From Adiantum capillus-veneris (lineage: Eukaryota > Streptophyta > Polypodiopsida > Polypodiales > Pteridaceae): DNA of 64,000 nucleotides. The notes beneath the pieces were generated by a model. The model was not told the DNA's origin, did no database searches, and saw only the letters and a list, made by a program, of their open reading frames with translations. Where the stretch lies: the NCBI GenBank assembly GCA_014529385.2, contig CM043968.1, forward strand, positions 22,883,013 to 22,947,012, written 5' to 3'. Shown in pieces: positions 45,024 to 56,539 of this stretch. The position numbers and the translations under genes are program-made. How positions within the stretch are numbered: the first letter of the stretch is position 1; each line of letters starts with the position of its first letter.

Positions 45024-47371
45024 ATATGGCATATACTAAGTTGGCAAAACATCAACAAAAATTCACCTTCAAACTGATAGTACGTCACATTCATCACACG
45101 TCAGAGCCTGAGCTTCATCGTTGCCTAAACCCCTCTAGTTCAAAACATTATTACCAATTCGAAGAGTCCTTAGTGAAGTCTATATTTGAGCAGCTTCAGC
45201 ATGCATTTACAACCGCTTCTTCTGACATATCTCTAATGACATCAAGTTCATTATTGAACATGGTCAAGCAGTCTATTGGACAGATTGCAAAGACTTTTCA
45301 AGATCTTAAAAATCTTGAAATCATTACTTTGCCAGGCATAGCTACTCGCATACAGCTTGTGAAATAGTTGTATACTGAGTTCAAGAGCAAGGGAAAGCTA
45401 GAAAGAGCAGCAAAGTGCACGAGAGTGGAAGCCAGCTCTTTCGATGCTACTGAAGAGCCAAAAGCTATTGTTAGAATAGAGTCTGCTGCTAGTGCCACTC
45501 TTGATCTCGATCAGTCTCAGCTCCCCCCTATATTACATCTTTTTCCAGAAACTTCAATCTTCAACATATAGGCTCCGCATCTCTGGGAGAAGGGAGATGG
45601 GCACACATGAAGCGCATAGGTGTCACACATCCTGCATTTAAAGAGCCACTGTATGTGGTGAAGATCTTCAAAGTCCACTTGCATGGACCCATAGTGGATC
45701 ATCATGTCAAAGATGAAGCCACGTTTTTGGACATCACTCATCGTGGCATTATTTATCCCCTTGCCACAGTCTGCCACATAGAGCGTCCAATGCTCATTTC
45801 AAGTTTTTGGAATGGTGTCCATGTAGAGCAATGGATAAAAGAGTGCACTGCAGATGGAAGTCAACCTACCATTTGTGATTATGTAACCATTGAAGGAACA
45901 ATAGAGCTATTCCAAAATAACATTTTGAAAATAATAAATGCTCTTCTTTAGACGCTAAAGTATCTAATGCGCACGACTATCTCCACAATGACCTCTACTC
46001 CCGCAACATGATGCTTCACTTTGGACAAAAGGTGGTCTATGCAGGCATTGTGGATTGGAGGTCATGTACACAGACCAAAACAATGACATGCTTTCCTCCT
46101 CTCTGCAACTTGCAAATAGAAACTAGACAGCAGACCGAGAGAGATTTTCCATGGGCTACCCCATAATGCATATCTAATAATCCTCCTCCCTAGAATAAAG
46201 CCATGGATATCGACTCCATGTTTCATACTTGTAAACGACTCTTGAAGTGCATGTCAGTGCCACAAGAGCAAAACAAAAGGGATTTTTTAAGAAATGCACT
46301 TACCCACCTTGAGAGTGGCAAGCAAAACAATCCCTCAACCCAACCTAATGCTTTTAATCTTTCTCTCTGTCTAAACAGTGCCCATAGAGTGGGCTATGAC
46401 ATTGTAATGATTTCTGGTCTACGACTAGTTGATGATTAAATTGATGATTTGATTATTGTCTTCTTTAGTTGTGCTTGTAAATAATATAACTGATCAAGTT
46501 ATCTTGTCTCTTTCCAATGACATGGTGATAAATATTATGTCTCTTTCTTGCATCATGATTAAGTTATCCTTTCTTTTTCTTTGAATATTTGAAAGTGATG
46601 ACTTGTTAACTTCACAATAAGTCTTTCTAATGATGACATATTTGATAGATTGACAGATATGGAAGAAGAATTTAACCATGCTGAAAAACATGCCATCTAC
46701 AAAGAAGAGAGAGAGAGTTATGGCCAAGAGAAAGACCTTGAATCTATCGTGCAAATCAAAGAGGAATACTCCAGGCTGAAAGGCGAGCCTCTTAGCATTA
46801 AGGAGTGCAGCAACCTATGTCCAAGCCACTTTGTGCGCCAACAACTATTTGGAATCAGCGGCAATGCCAAGGAATCATCTCATGTAAAGCTATCAGATCT
46901 GCAGCACAAAGGACTTGTACAAGTATTGCTACAAAGATTCATACGTCAAGAGAGAGTTCTGCAAACAATAACCAAATGGCACTCTACTTTATATAGCAAT
47001 GCTATGTTTATGACATCCTTGGGAGACGTGTAGATTGGTCAGACCGCCCCAAGAATTCTGGCGTTGGGCATGGTCCGATTGCAGAGAAAGTGACAGCAAG
47101 TCACACCAATAATCCAGTGCCTGCACACAAACATGCCATAGTTCTGCTTCCCAAAGAATTAGAGACGCTCGTTGCATTAGCAAGCCAAGGGTCATATCTT
47201 GCAATCCAAGGAGAGACACCTAATATGTTTCGTAGCAAAATCCTTGAGCTTGAGATAGAGATATCTCAGGCCCAAGCCAAGCTACAACAGTATGCATCAC
47301 TCTACGCACCATTGTTAGATCAAGCTAGTCCTTCGCAACAAGAACCTGCAGGCCCATCTCCCAGCACCTGA
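45024..47371 (+). pseudogene. kinase-like gene 2 (block B)
   Basis: Multi-exon gene on the plus strand. ATG 45026 directly follows a splice acceptor. The N-terminal region (to about 45360) is mostly helical (ESLVKSIFEQLQHAF, SIGQIAKTFQDLKNL), similar in kind to the start of the kinase-RING gene. A kinase domain follows: LGEGRW as Gly loop near 45580, VVKIFK, then CHIERPMLISSFWNGVHVEQ, the catalytic loop HNDLYSRNM at 45984-46010 and VDWR at 46050-46061 where DFG is expected. Next are FHTCKRLLKCM (46220), a coiled acidic segment (46650 onward) and a C-terminal exon with ELETLVALASQGSYLAIQGE, ending at 47371. Stops at 45366 and 45571 and several frameshifts make it a pseudogene. No RING finger is seen. 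The kinase call rests on few motifs. Confidence 0.6.
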
Positions 47372-47435
47372 AAGTATTGAGCTCAACATAGATGAACTAC
47401 TAAATGCGTTGACTCAATCTTTTGGCTTGAGCACT

Positions 47436-49190
47436 TGATGCTGCAATAGATAGAACCCCAACAGTAGTGTTTTGCAGCTCCACTTTCTCCTAACCATACT
47501 CCTTCCACCAAAGAGGCACGTGCAATGGCATCTATATGCCATGGATCTTGGAACATGTCATTTCTATTGCGGTATAATCAATTCGCTGATGAAAAGTAGC
47601 TTTTTCATCCCCTTGTCCCAATAGTTGAAGGCACACTATTTTGAAGTCACTCGTGACTTCTTTATTCGCTGATTGTTGGTGCATTTGAAATTTGGGATCT
47701 AATTCAATTGCAACGGCATATGCAGTTGCACCCATGGCTTGTTGGAAGTTGTGAGTATGGAAGCTTCGTACTTTGCACAAAAGCCAGCATGCTCTCTTAC
47801 TTTGCGTAATGCCTCTAACATATACCAATAAACTCGACCAAAGATGAAAGAGTCTTTGTTGGAATATTTGCAAAATCTCTACAAATGGTTTGACAAAGGT
47901 GATAATTCTCTCTACATTGCGCCAAAAAACTTGCAAGTTCACAAGCTGTGCACATCTTGTAGTTGTCTCTCGGTAGCTAGGATACTTGCTGAACCAAGCA
48001 TCCCATCATCTATCAGCTACCGTTTCAATCAAAGCAGGCTTCACTTCTTGCAAGGTGGGAAGAACATAGTATTTAGTTGCAAACCTTGTCGCACAAAATA
48101 TCTCCAAAGTTTTGTTGGGTGATTTTATTAAAAAAAGAGCATGCAAAAATTGATGCTCTCTAATAAGTTTCAATACATGATTTTCATTTAGGAGTGTTTG
48201 TTTTATGATAGCCATTCTATTAATGTCTTTTAATAGAAAATTAAGAGTATGTGCACCACATGGCACCCAAGTAGACTCTGGGTACTTAACTTGGATAGCC
48301 CTCCCTGCAACCTTGTAATTGGATGCATTATCTGTGACAATTGCAGTCACATTCTTTGGCCCACCTACCTTTGCTTCGGTGCGTTCATTGGTCTTCTCTT
48401 TTAAAGAGGTGTCAATGGCTTCTACGAACATAGACACTCTAGGGTTGATAATCATCACATTGATGAGCGGATTCTTCTGACAACTGATCCATCCAACCAA
48501 CACTATGGTGCTACCATATGCAGGAACAAATTCCACCACAGTGTGCTTGAGTATGGCTTCAGTACTATCTTTCACTTTATCTAGATACTCTATGTGCATC
48601 TTATTATAATCAGGAAACACAAACCCTTTTTTGGATGTGCTCATCAAAGCATCTTGAAATATGGGGTTGCGCATAGCATTGAATGGTATACCACACACCA
48701 CAAAAGATTGCATCCATTTCAAGTGCAACTCAAGCAACCATTGCCTATTTATCACTTCATACAGTGTTTGGCCATTGGATGATGCTTTACTAACTTTATT
48801 TGAGCTAGGATTTGCTGCTTCTAACATTGAAGCATGTCTATAAAAAGAAGATGACTGGGGAGTGTGATCATTTGCTTCCGTAGGCACATGCTCTGTCCTC
48901 TCATTGACAACAAACATTTCAACATTCGTTGCAACTTGTTTGACATTAGCACTTTTAGTTTTAGCTGCAAGAATTTGCTCTGCTATGCAACCATACTTTG
49001 GCAATCTAGTATGAATATCTCTTGGCAGAGCCGTACAGTTGGATACATTACCGGGACTCTAAAAAAATGCTCTTTGATTGTGGTTGCATTACCATTGAAC
49101 TCATGGCCGTAGGTCTTTCATTTCAATTGGGACGTATTCTTTTAGGCACGTAGCTTGTGGACATAACTCCACTCATGTCCTTTCACCATG
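47436..49190 (-). pseudogene. hAT transposase copy B (DUF659), BED to core, C-terminus deleted
   Basis: Minus strand. BED finger region HEWSYVHKL...GHEFNGNATTIKEHFF (about 49185-49060). A long open frame (49004-48006) has QILAAKTKS, GIPFNAMRNPIFQDALM, LVGWISCQKNPLINVMII, TAIVTDNASNYKVAGRAIQV, WVPCGAHTLNFLLKDINRM and FCATRFATKYYVLPTLQE. Later VAIELDPKFQMHQQSANKEV. It stops within LSIAASS at about 47436, just before the CERNWS motif, where it is joined to the 3' end of kinase-like gene 2. It supplies the N-terminus missing from copy A. Confidence 0.83.
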
Positions 49191-49640
49191 CTGACAGATA
49201 AATTTAATTGCCAGATCAACAAATCCACTTGTCAATTTTGAGGTTAAAAAAAAATAAATCAAAGCAACAAATTACACAAGCAATGCCCTATCAATATAGT
49301 GATAAAAATCTGTCAACATTATCAATTAGACTCGTGCTACATTATCAATTAATGATAAACAATGATAATGTTATCATTCTTCAATAAAATCATGTCAATC
49401 AAATTATATTTTCATGCGCTAAATAACTTCATCACTTCAAACAAAACATTTCAATCACAATGCTCACATTTCACTATATCGATTCATTTAAAGTGCAAGC
49501 TTTTGGATTTCACACATTACAATAATCAATCATCTTAATCACTTATTTAAAACAATACGAACAAAACTCATCATCATGTTGCACTATATCAATTTATCTA
49601 AAGTGCAAGATTACTCATACGAACAAAACTCATCCTCGTG
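49191..49640. other. AT-rich spacer
   Basis: No gene recognised. Short direct repeat of AATTTATCTAAAGTGCAAG-like sequence near 49485 and 49590. Confidence 0.5.
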
Positions 49641-50990
49641 TTGCACTAAGACCGATAATATTGATAAATCTTGTGATTGATTCTCATTGGAACATGAGGA
49701 TAAATTGCAATCCTTGGAACTTCATGTTGGCAGCCATGCGATCAAACCATGGCGCCCCTAGGATAGCATCCTTATGTTGGAGAGGAGAAATGAAAAAGTC
49801 TTCTTTGTCGACATAGCTTTGGACATGAAGCCTCAACTTCCCAATCAAGGGAGTAATGGAGGCTTGCTATCCCTTGAAAGTTGTGTCAGCCGTTACAATA
49901 TCTTTCATCTTGAAAGCTTGAATGCCCAACTTGGTGGCCAACTCCGTTGATATGAATTTGTTAGTAGAGCCAAGGTCAAACAAGATGAAGGCATTATGCT
50001 CCCTTACCTTTACCCAAGCATAGGAGAGAGATGATACTTTGCAATGAGCATCCTCTTTTGGAGCTTTGATGGTGAAAGCCCTAGGAGTCTCATTGCAAGA
50101 ATTCTTCTTGGGGCAAGAACGATAGCCATGTCCTTGCTCCCCAAACTTAAAACACTTATGGTCCTTGCAAAAAGCTTCACGCTCTTCATGAGAGAGTTTA
50201 TTTTTACCTTTGTAAACTCCCTCCTCCTTGGACCTATCTTTGTTGTTGTTGTTGTAGGAAGTGCCTTGGGAAGAATTTTGGGTATTGGTTTTTCCCTTTG
50301 CATCATTTTTCCCTTTGTTTTCCATGGGTTTGACATTCTGTCTAGCCCCTTGTTGGAAATTGATGCAAGAAGCAACCATGGTGTGGTGGATTACTTCGGT
50401 GATAGAACCAAGTTATTGGGAGTTGACATACTCGGCCATTTCTTCAAGTAACCCTGCACAAAAGTGTTGCTTTTTCTCGACAAAGTCTATCTTTTGGAAG
50501 ACAGTAGCCTTGAGATGTAAATCCCAAAACTTCTCCACATATTTGTGAATAGACTCATGTGAGAGGCTTCAAACTACACCATTTGGTAAGGAACTCGTAG
50601 AGTTTTCCATGTCTTTGGGGATTCACCGTTGCCATGAAGGCTAGCCCACCATTGACAACCCAATTTTTGGAAGTGCATAGCTACATGGCATAGCATGGAG
50701 GACTCCGTGAAGCCCTCATCTCCAAAGGCCGCATCAAATTGTTGGATGAAGGCCAACACTTTGTCGATGGCACCAAAGGTGCCATCATAGGTGAGAAAAG
50801 AGATACTCTTTCCTCCCTCTTTGAGATTCTTGAGCTTTTGTGATCTTCGCCATGCAAGGTATGATTTGTGATGTCCTCCCCTCTTGTATTCTCTAGGAGA
50901 ATAGCCATAGCTTTCGTAGGGAGAGGAGGAAGTTGGAGAAGATGGAGAAGAGGGTGACCTCATTCTTGACCATTTCTTCCTGTGTTTCCT
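49641..50990 (-). pseudogene. Ty3/gypsy gag and protease fragment (-)
   Basis: Minus strand. Gag (about 50900-50480) has LAFIQQFDAAFGDEGFTESS, HVAMHFQKLGCQWWASL and PKTWKTLR. A degenerate knuckle CFKFGEQGHGYRSC (second Cys replaced by Phe) lies near 50150. Protease follows: FILFDLGSTNKFISTELATK (active site D-L-G-S rather than D-S-G-S) and, near 49730, AILGAPWFDRMAANM. It stops at about 49640 without reverse transcriptase. Stops and shifts between gag and protease. Confidence 0.75.
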
Positions 50991-51038
50991 CTCTTCCCTT
51001 TCGGACTGACAAGGACAAGGACTGTGTGTTGATCATGG

Positions 51039-52476
51039 GTGACACTAAGGCCAGTCCAGGGCTACATGAGTCACTATTTCCAACAGACTGGTTTGAAGGA
51101 CTTGGAACAAGACCAACTGCTAGGAGATCGGGAGTTGAACCAAACAGACGCATCAGACCCGTTGATTTTTCAGAAATGGATCAAAAAATACAATGGATCA
51201 GGGGATCCATACGACCACTTAGCAAGATTTAAGCAAGTGCTAAGAGCAGAATGTATATTCGATTTTCATACTCAATTCGAGGGGTTCGGAATGACATTAG
51301 AAGGAAAAGCATTGACATGGTTCCAAAACATTCCACCAAGGTCAATCATGGACTTGAACACATTAGCTCAAGAATTTGTAGCTGCTTGTTCCAAAACGGG
51401 GATCAAACATAATATGGTAGCTCAAATCTACAGCTTTAAATAGAAACATTGTGAGTCTGTTAGGGATTGTGCAACTCGAATGAAACAATACATTGCCAGA
51501 TGCCCAGGGCTAGAGATACCTACAGAAGAACGATGCGTATCTTTGTTTCTAGAGGGACTGCTAAACAAATAACTTCATGCTATAATCATTAGTAAAAATC
51601 ATACAACCCTAGAAGAATGTGTGTCAGATGCTATTGACTTAGGAGACAATTGATATCTTTAACGAAGAAGATGTCCCTAAGGATAACCAAAGCGACAAAA
51701 CAACATCCACTAAACCAGCACAAGTGGGAGTGGCTGCTACAAAACCACTTTCATCCATAGAAGATATGCTAAAAAGGATGAACGGCATGATGAACAACAT
51801 GCAAAAAGCACCTATGAGGGGACCAGGACAAGGGATACCTCAACAGGGACAACCAATTAGGCCACAAAAATGGTTTGCAATTGAGGGTAAATGGACCAAC
51901 CATGAGACCCACGAGTGCTACTTCAGACCAAAGTATGATGGGAATGTTTAGTACGTGCCTATGAGGCCTTAAGGACAACCCATGTACAGATATCAGCCTA
52001 ATATGGCCCAAGCTCAAAGACCACCAATGGGTATGGAAAAACCTCCATCTGTGTTGGGTCAGCTACCTCCGTACCCAAGACATAATGCAGTGCCTATAAA
52101 GTACATGCACTCCAAAGGAGTCATAGATGAACAAGAATTAGTGCCTGTTACACCCTATGCGGAGCCTAGTCCATCTACAGTAATGGTAGAAGGAGATTGG
52201 TACAATTCACATCCACCACCAATGGAAGAAATCGCGACTTATGCTCCACCAAAGCTCGCACCAATGTATTATGTAGTTGATCAAGGTGTCAGACCTCCCA
52301 TGATAAGACCCATGATTAAGCCAAGAACGGGAAACTATCACAACTTTGGTGCAGACGATCATTGGAAAAATGAATGTCCAGAGCCTGACAAAAACCTCAA
52401 GCCAGTTGAAGCCTATTGCATACAATGTTGCAAAAAGGGAGGACACTTTCCGGAAGATTGTCTTAAAATCCTTTAA
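51039..52476 (+). pseudogene. gypsy (+) gag with zinc knuckles
   Basis: Gag core: LIFQKWIKKYNGSGDPYDHL, FEGFGMTLEGKALTWFQNIP and LAQEFVAACSKTGIKHNM. After a stop at 51441-51443 the frame resumes with SVRDCATRMKQYIARCPGLE and LFLEGLLNK. The C-terminus has two knuckle-like motifs: a degenerate NFGADDHWKNEC and YCIQCCKKGGHFPEDC (about 52411-52460). Pro-rich stretch between. Stops and shifts in between. Confidence 0.75.
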
Positions 52477-53525
52477 ACAAGGGTAAAACAGTAGTAAACG
52501 TAGTCCAAGTGATACCTAGTAGCTCATCAGAGAGTGAACCAATTGTTCCAATCAAGGTAATCACTAGAGCCCAGGCTAAGAAAAAGAAACACAACTCCTC
52601 TGTTGATTTGGAAAATACGTAAGTTCCCTCTCAAAGGATCAAAAGAAGTAGAAGCAAAAGATATGAGATGAGAAAACAAAAACAACATGTTAAAATTAAG
52701 GAGAAAGCAAAAAAGCTATTCCAAGAAAAGGTGAAAGAAATTGGAAGTGAAATCAAGGAAACAACCGTCAAATCTAGAGGATCCATTCTGGTTGATAAAA
52801 CTTTTGAGCCTATTAATGTAGCCTTGAAGCCTACCAAACAGGAATTAAAGCAGGCCAAAACATAAAAAACAAATGGAAAAACTATCCTTCTCCAGACACA
52901 GAAGCAGCTAAGCTGGAAGCTTATCAATATTAAGAATCACGCAAGAAATTCTAAAAAAACAAAAACCCAAGCTTGAAAGTATTGCAAAACTTGAAGAGCT
53001 TGTGGTAAGAGACAGCTTGAAACAAAAGAACCAGAAATTATAGTGTCGGGCAGCGAAGATGCCTTAGACAAAATTCCATTCGTAGAGGAAGACTGGCCAC
53101 GATACTTATGGGAAAGAGTTAGAGAGATCAATGATGGGAACCTAACTCTAAAGTCAGCTCCTATAGAGGAAATTTGGTTGGATAACCTACCTTCTGATAT
53201 GAATATGGATGTACAATCCTTGTATGGGATTGCGGATCTGAAGCTTCAAGAATGTCGAAACCATTGACCTTGAAAAAATTACCCTCTTACTTGGGAGATA
53301 ACGAAGATGAATCCATAGTGTGTAAGACAACTCAAGTAAAAAGAGCTGAACATACCCTAGAAGTACACAATATTCATTCAATCATGTCTACATCCACCCA
53401 ATGCACTCTTACCTTGGGAGAACTGTTAAAACTCAGACCATACTTATGGAATGATCTACAAAAAACGCTAGAGAAGGTGGGGATAACGGGGCTTATCTCA
53501 AAAATTCGGGAAATTTGAAAACAAA
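52477..53525 (+). pseudogene. gypsy (+) gag-protease linker, Lys/Glu-rich
   Basis: Broken open frames rich in Lys and Glu (52668-52865, 53043-53267, 53252-53518). No domain recognised; position between gag and protease suggests linker sequence of the same element. Confidence 0.45.
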
Positions 53526-54886
53526 ATGGACAACAAAGAGATTCGATCTGTTCCAATGAACAAAATCGAAGAATATTACAAAGGGGAAGAAGGGAACACC
53601 ACCCTTCTAGTGAAATATAATGACATTGAAACCATGGCACTACTGGATAGTGGAGCAGGCATAGCCATAGCCACGAAAGGAGTATGGGAATCCTGGGGAC
53701 AACCAACCATTAGACTGACTTGAATGAAATTGCAATTGGCTGATGGACACATTGAGAGACCATTAGGGATGCTTGAAAAACTGATAGTCAATTTCTGTGG
53801 AATTGAATATCAACACACTTTTGCCATAGTAGACATGTAAAAAAACTTAATTATGAAATCATATTGGGAAGACCTTTCATGCGACAGGTACAACTTATCC
53901 AAGATTGGGGAAACAATTATCTGTACTTGAAGCAAGTGGGATCTATAACAAGAGTAAATCTAAAAGATCACACTTATAGAGATGTCTTGAAAACACCCAT
54001 ACAAGAGTTTGATTCAGTCTCTTCGGCTAAAACTAAGCTTCCATCCTGGTTAAACAAAGACACTCCTATTTGGATGTGTGGAGCTTCAAAGAATGGGAGT
54101 TTAAAACGAGAACAACGTATTCTAGAAAGGGATTGCACAGACGAAGCCTATGTACCTAAACACTTTCCAGAGCATTTGTTTGAGCCATTCGAGTGGACTC
54201 AAATTTTAGCGACCATGGATGTATGTGTGAATACGTCTATGCCTACTCAATTTTGCAATGAGGATGGCTATGACATAATTCCCATCCAAATGATTTCAAC
54301 CCTCAACATTGAAGGTGAAGATGAGGAACCCAAGGACTTGATGAAAGCTCAACAAATCTTTTCAAACCTCTACTACGATGCAACAGATGGCTTAGATGAA
54401 CACTCAGCTACCTCAGAAGATTTGGGGTCCAAAAAAGAACATGTGAGAGCTGAGTTACTCTTGAAAGGAGGGGAGGAAAAGTTTTTTGACTTTCTCAACC
54501 AGAAATTAAGAAGACAAAAATGCTATAAACGAAAAAGAGACACCAAAAACGTGAAAACACGACCTATGCTATCAGTCTCCATTAGAACACAATTCTTGAT
54601 GCAGATAGATGCAAATGATTGTGTCAAGGACAAATTCACTGGTAGATATCCTTTAAACAAAAATCCAAAAATGTCTAAAACATCAAGAAAATCAAGGAAG
54701 GATACTCAAGAAAACCAACAGGATAAGAAGCCAATCATGACACGAGTTGAGCAAAAAAAGAAATATCAAGAGTTGAAAATTTCTCTAAAGGAGATATATA
54801 CGACTAAAATGGAAACTACGGAAGAGGATGGTAAGGATGTAATGAGTGTTCCATCCCATTACAAAAACTATACTCTCCAAGATTGA
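53526..54886 (+). pseudogene. gypsy (+) protease and long linker
   Basis: Protease has MALLDSGAGIAIATKGVWES (active site D-S-G-A intact) and, after a stop and a shift, MGRPFMRQVQLIQDWG at 53864. The frame then stays open for 340 codons to 54886. This stretch has WTQILATMDV and a very basic KKKYQELKISLKEIY end and no recognised domain. Such a long open linker between protease and RT is unusual. Confidence 0.65.
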
Positions 54887-55020
54887 AAAATCATAGTCAA
54901 ATAACCTGTTAGGGAACGAAGGGCTTGAAAACGCTAAAAAGATAGAACTGGCTAAAACCAGGGGAAGAGTCTAGACCTGCTTACATTGCAAATGAACTAA
55001 TAGAGAAAAAAGAAGAGCTC

Positions 55021-56385
55021 TTGCTAATCTTGCTAAAAGAATACCGAGATATCTTCGTTTGGTCTTACAAGGATCTCAAGGGTATTGATCCAGAAATCTG
55101 TCAACATACCATACCCATGAGAGATGATGTGAAACCAAGTAGACAAAGGCCATACACGGATAATGAAACATTTGCCAGGAAGATAAAAGAAGAGATTGAA
55201 AAACTAAAAGAAGTTGAATTTATTTACGAAATTGAACACACAGATTGCGTGTCTCTAATTGTGATAGTATCCAAGAAGAATGGAAAATTACGAGTGTGTT
55301 AATCTCAAAAAAGTGAATGCAGCTACCATTAGAGACAAATTTGCTCTTCCAATCACCGAGCATGTTTTAGAATGAGTTGCAGGAAAAGAAGCTTACAGCT
55401 TCTTATATGGCTTTTCGGGATACAATCAACTTTTGGTTGACCCAAAAGATCAACATAAAACTGCTTTTGCAACAGAATGGGGTATTTTTGCCTATCTGGT
55501 TATGCCGTTTGGGTTAACTAATGCTCCAACCACATTTCAAAGGTTGATGAGCATGCTTTTAAACAATATCTTAGGAAATTCTTAGAAGTATATATGGATG
55601 ATCTATGCATACATTCATCAATCCAAGCTGATCATTTTGAACACCTCAAAAAGGTATTCGAAAAATGTAGACATTATAGGATTTGCTTAAATCCTGAAAA
55701 GTGCACATTCATGGGTAGACAAGGAAAAATTCTTGTACATATAGTGTCTAAAAATGGCATAGCTACTACTGATATTGAAAAAATCATGTCATTGCTGATT
55801 TGCCTAGACCAACAACAGTCAAGGGGGTACAAGCCTTCATGGGGCATTGTGGATATTATAGACGGTTCATCTACATGTACGCTGTAATTGCAAAACCCAT
55901 GTATAGCTTGATTACACACTTTGAGTGGACCGAGGCATGTGAAGAATCCTTCATGAAGCTTAAGCAAGCTCTCACCTCAGCTCCAATATTGAAAGCACTA
56001 GATTGGAATAAGATATTCCACATATATGTAGATGCTTCCAATTTTGCTATCGATTGTATACTAGCTCAACCAGGAGACGGAAAATTTGACTTTCCTATTT
56101 CTCATGCTGTAGCCGGCAGTCTAACATGGCAGAAAATTATTACACCACCACCGAAAGGGAAGGATTAGGAATGATTTATGCCGTTAAAAAGTATAGACAT
56201 TACCTATTAGCCAACAAGTTTGTGTTCTTTGTAGACCAACAAGCCTTGTTGTATTTCGTCAAAACAAGCCATGCAGCACAGGAAGAATAGTGAGATGGTT
56301 CATCATTCTTCTGGAATTTGATTTCACTGTGGTTGTAAAAAAGGGCATCAACGAGCAGATCATTTGTCAAGGATTGTTTAAGGAG
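55021..56385 (+). pseudogene. gypsy (+) reverse transcriptase and RNase H
   Basis: RT: EYRDIFVWSYKDLKGIDPEI, VSKKNGKLRVC, a conserved YGFSGYNQLLVDPKDQHKTAF, VMPFGLTNAPTTFQRLM and the catalytic EVYMDDLCIHSS at about 55585-55620. Connection: PRPTTVKGVQAFMGHCGYYR. RNase H: FHIYVDASNFAIDCILAQ, YTTTEREGLGMIYAVKKYRH and RADHLSRIV near 56360. Integrase, which should follow, is not present. Frameshifts near 55300, 55560, 55790 and 56130. Confidence 0.82.
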
Positions 56386-56539
56386 AATCACCTAGAGGGG
56401 TAGACGATGATCTATCAGATGCCTAGTTGTTCTAGAGTAAATGCAGTTTGCTATTCCATGTACAAGAAGGCAACAAGTCAAGCATTGACGGCAGGAATAG
56501 CGACAATCAAAGGATGCAACAAGAATCCAACCCCAACAT

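Larger units (their letters stand above)
51000..56385 (+). mobile_element. Ty3/gypsy fragment (+), gag to RNase H
   Basis: Gag, two zinc knuckles, protease, a long linker, RT and RNase H in gypsy order. No LTR, primer site or integrase was recognised. The left end abuts an oppositely oriented gypsy gag. Confidence 0.8.

Noticed and set aside
46989-47219. 76-codon minus frame (also 41060-41275)
   Set aside because: Open in both duplicate blocks, but it is antisense to the kinase C-terminal exon, whose plus frame is longer and extends further.
43700-47400. Endogenous pararetrovirus-like locus
   Set aside because: The TATA, long leader and successive frames looked suggestive, but there is no reverse transcriptase, coat or movement-protein motif, and kinase motifs explain the coding part better.
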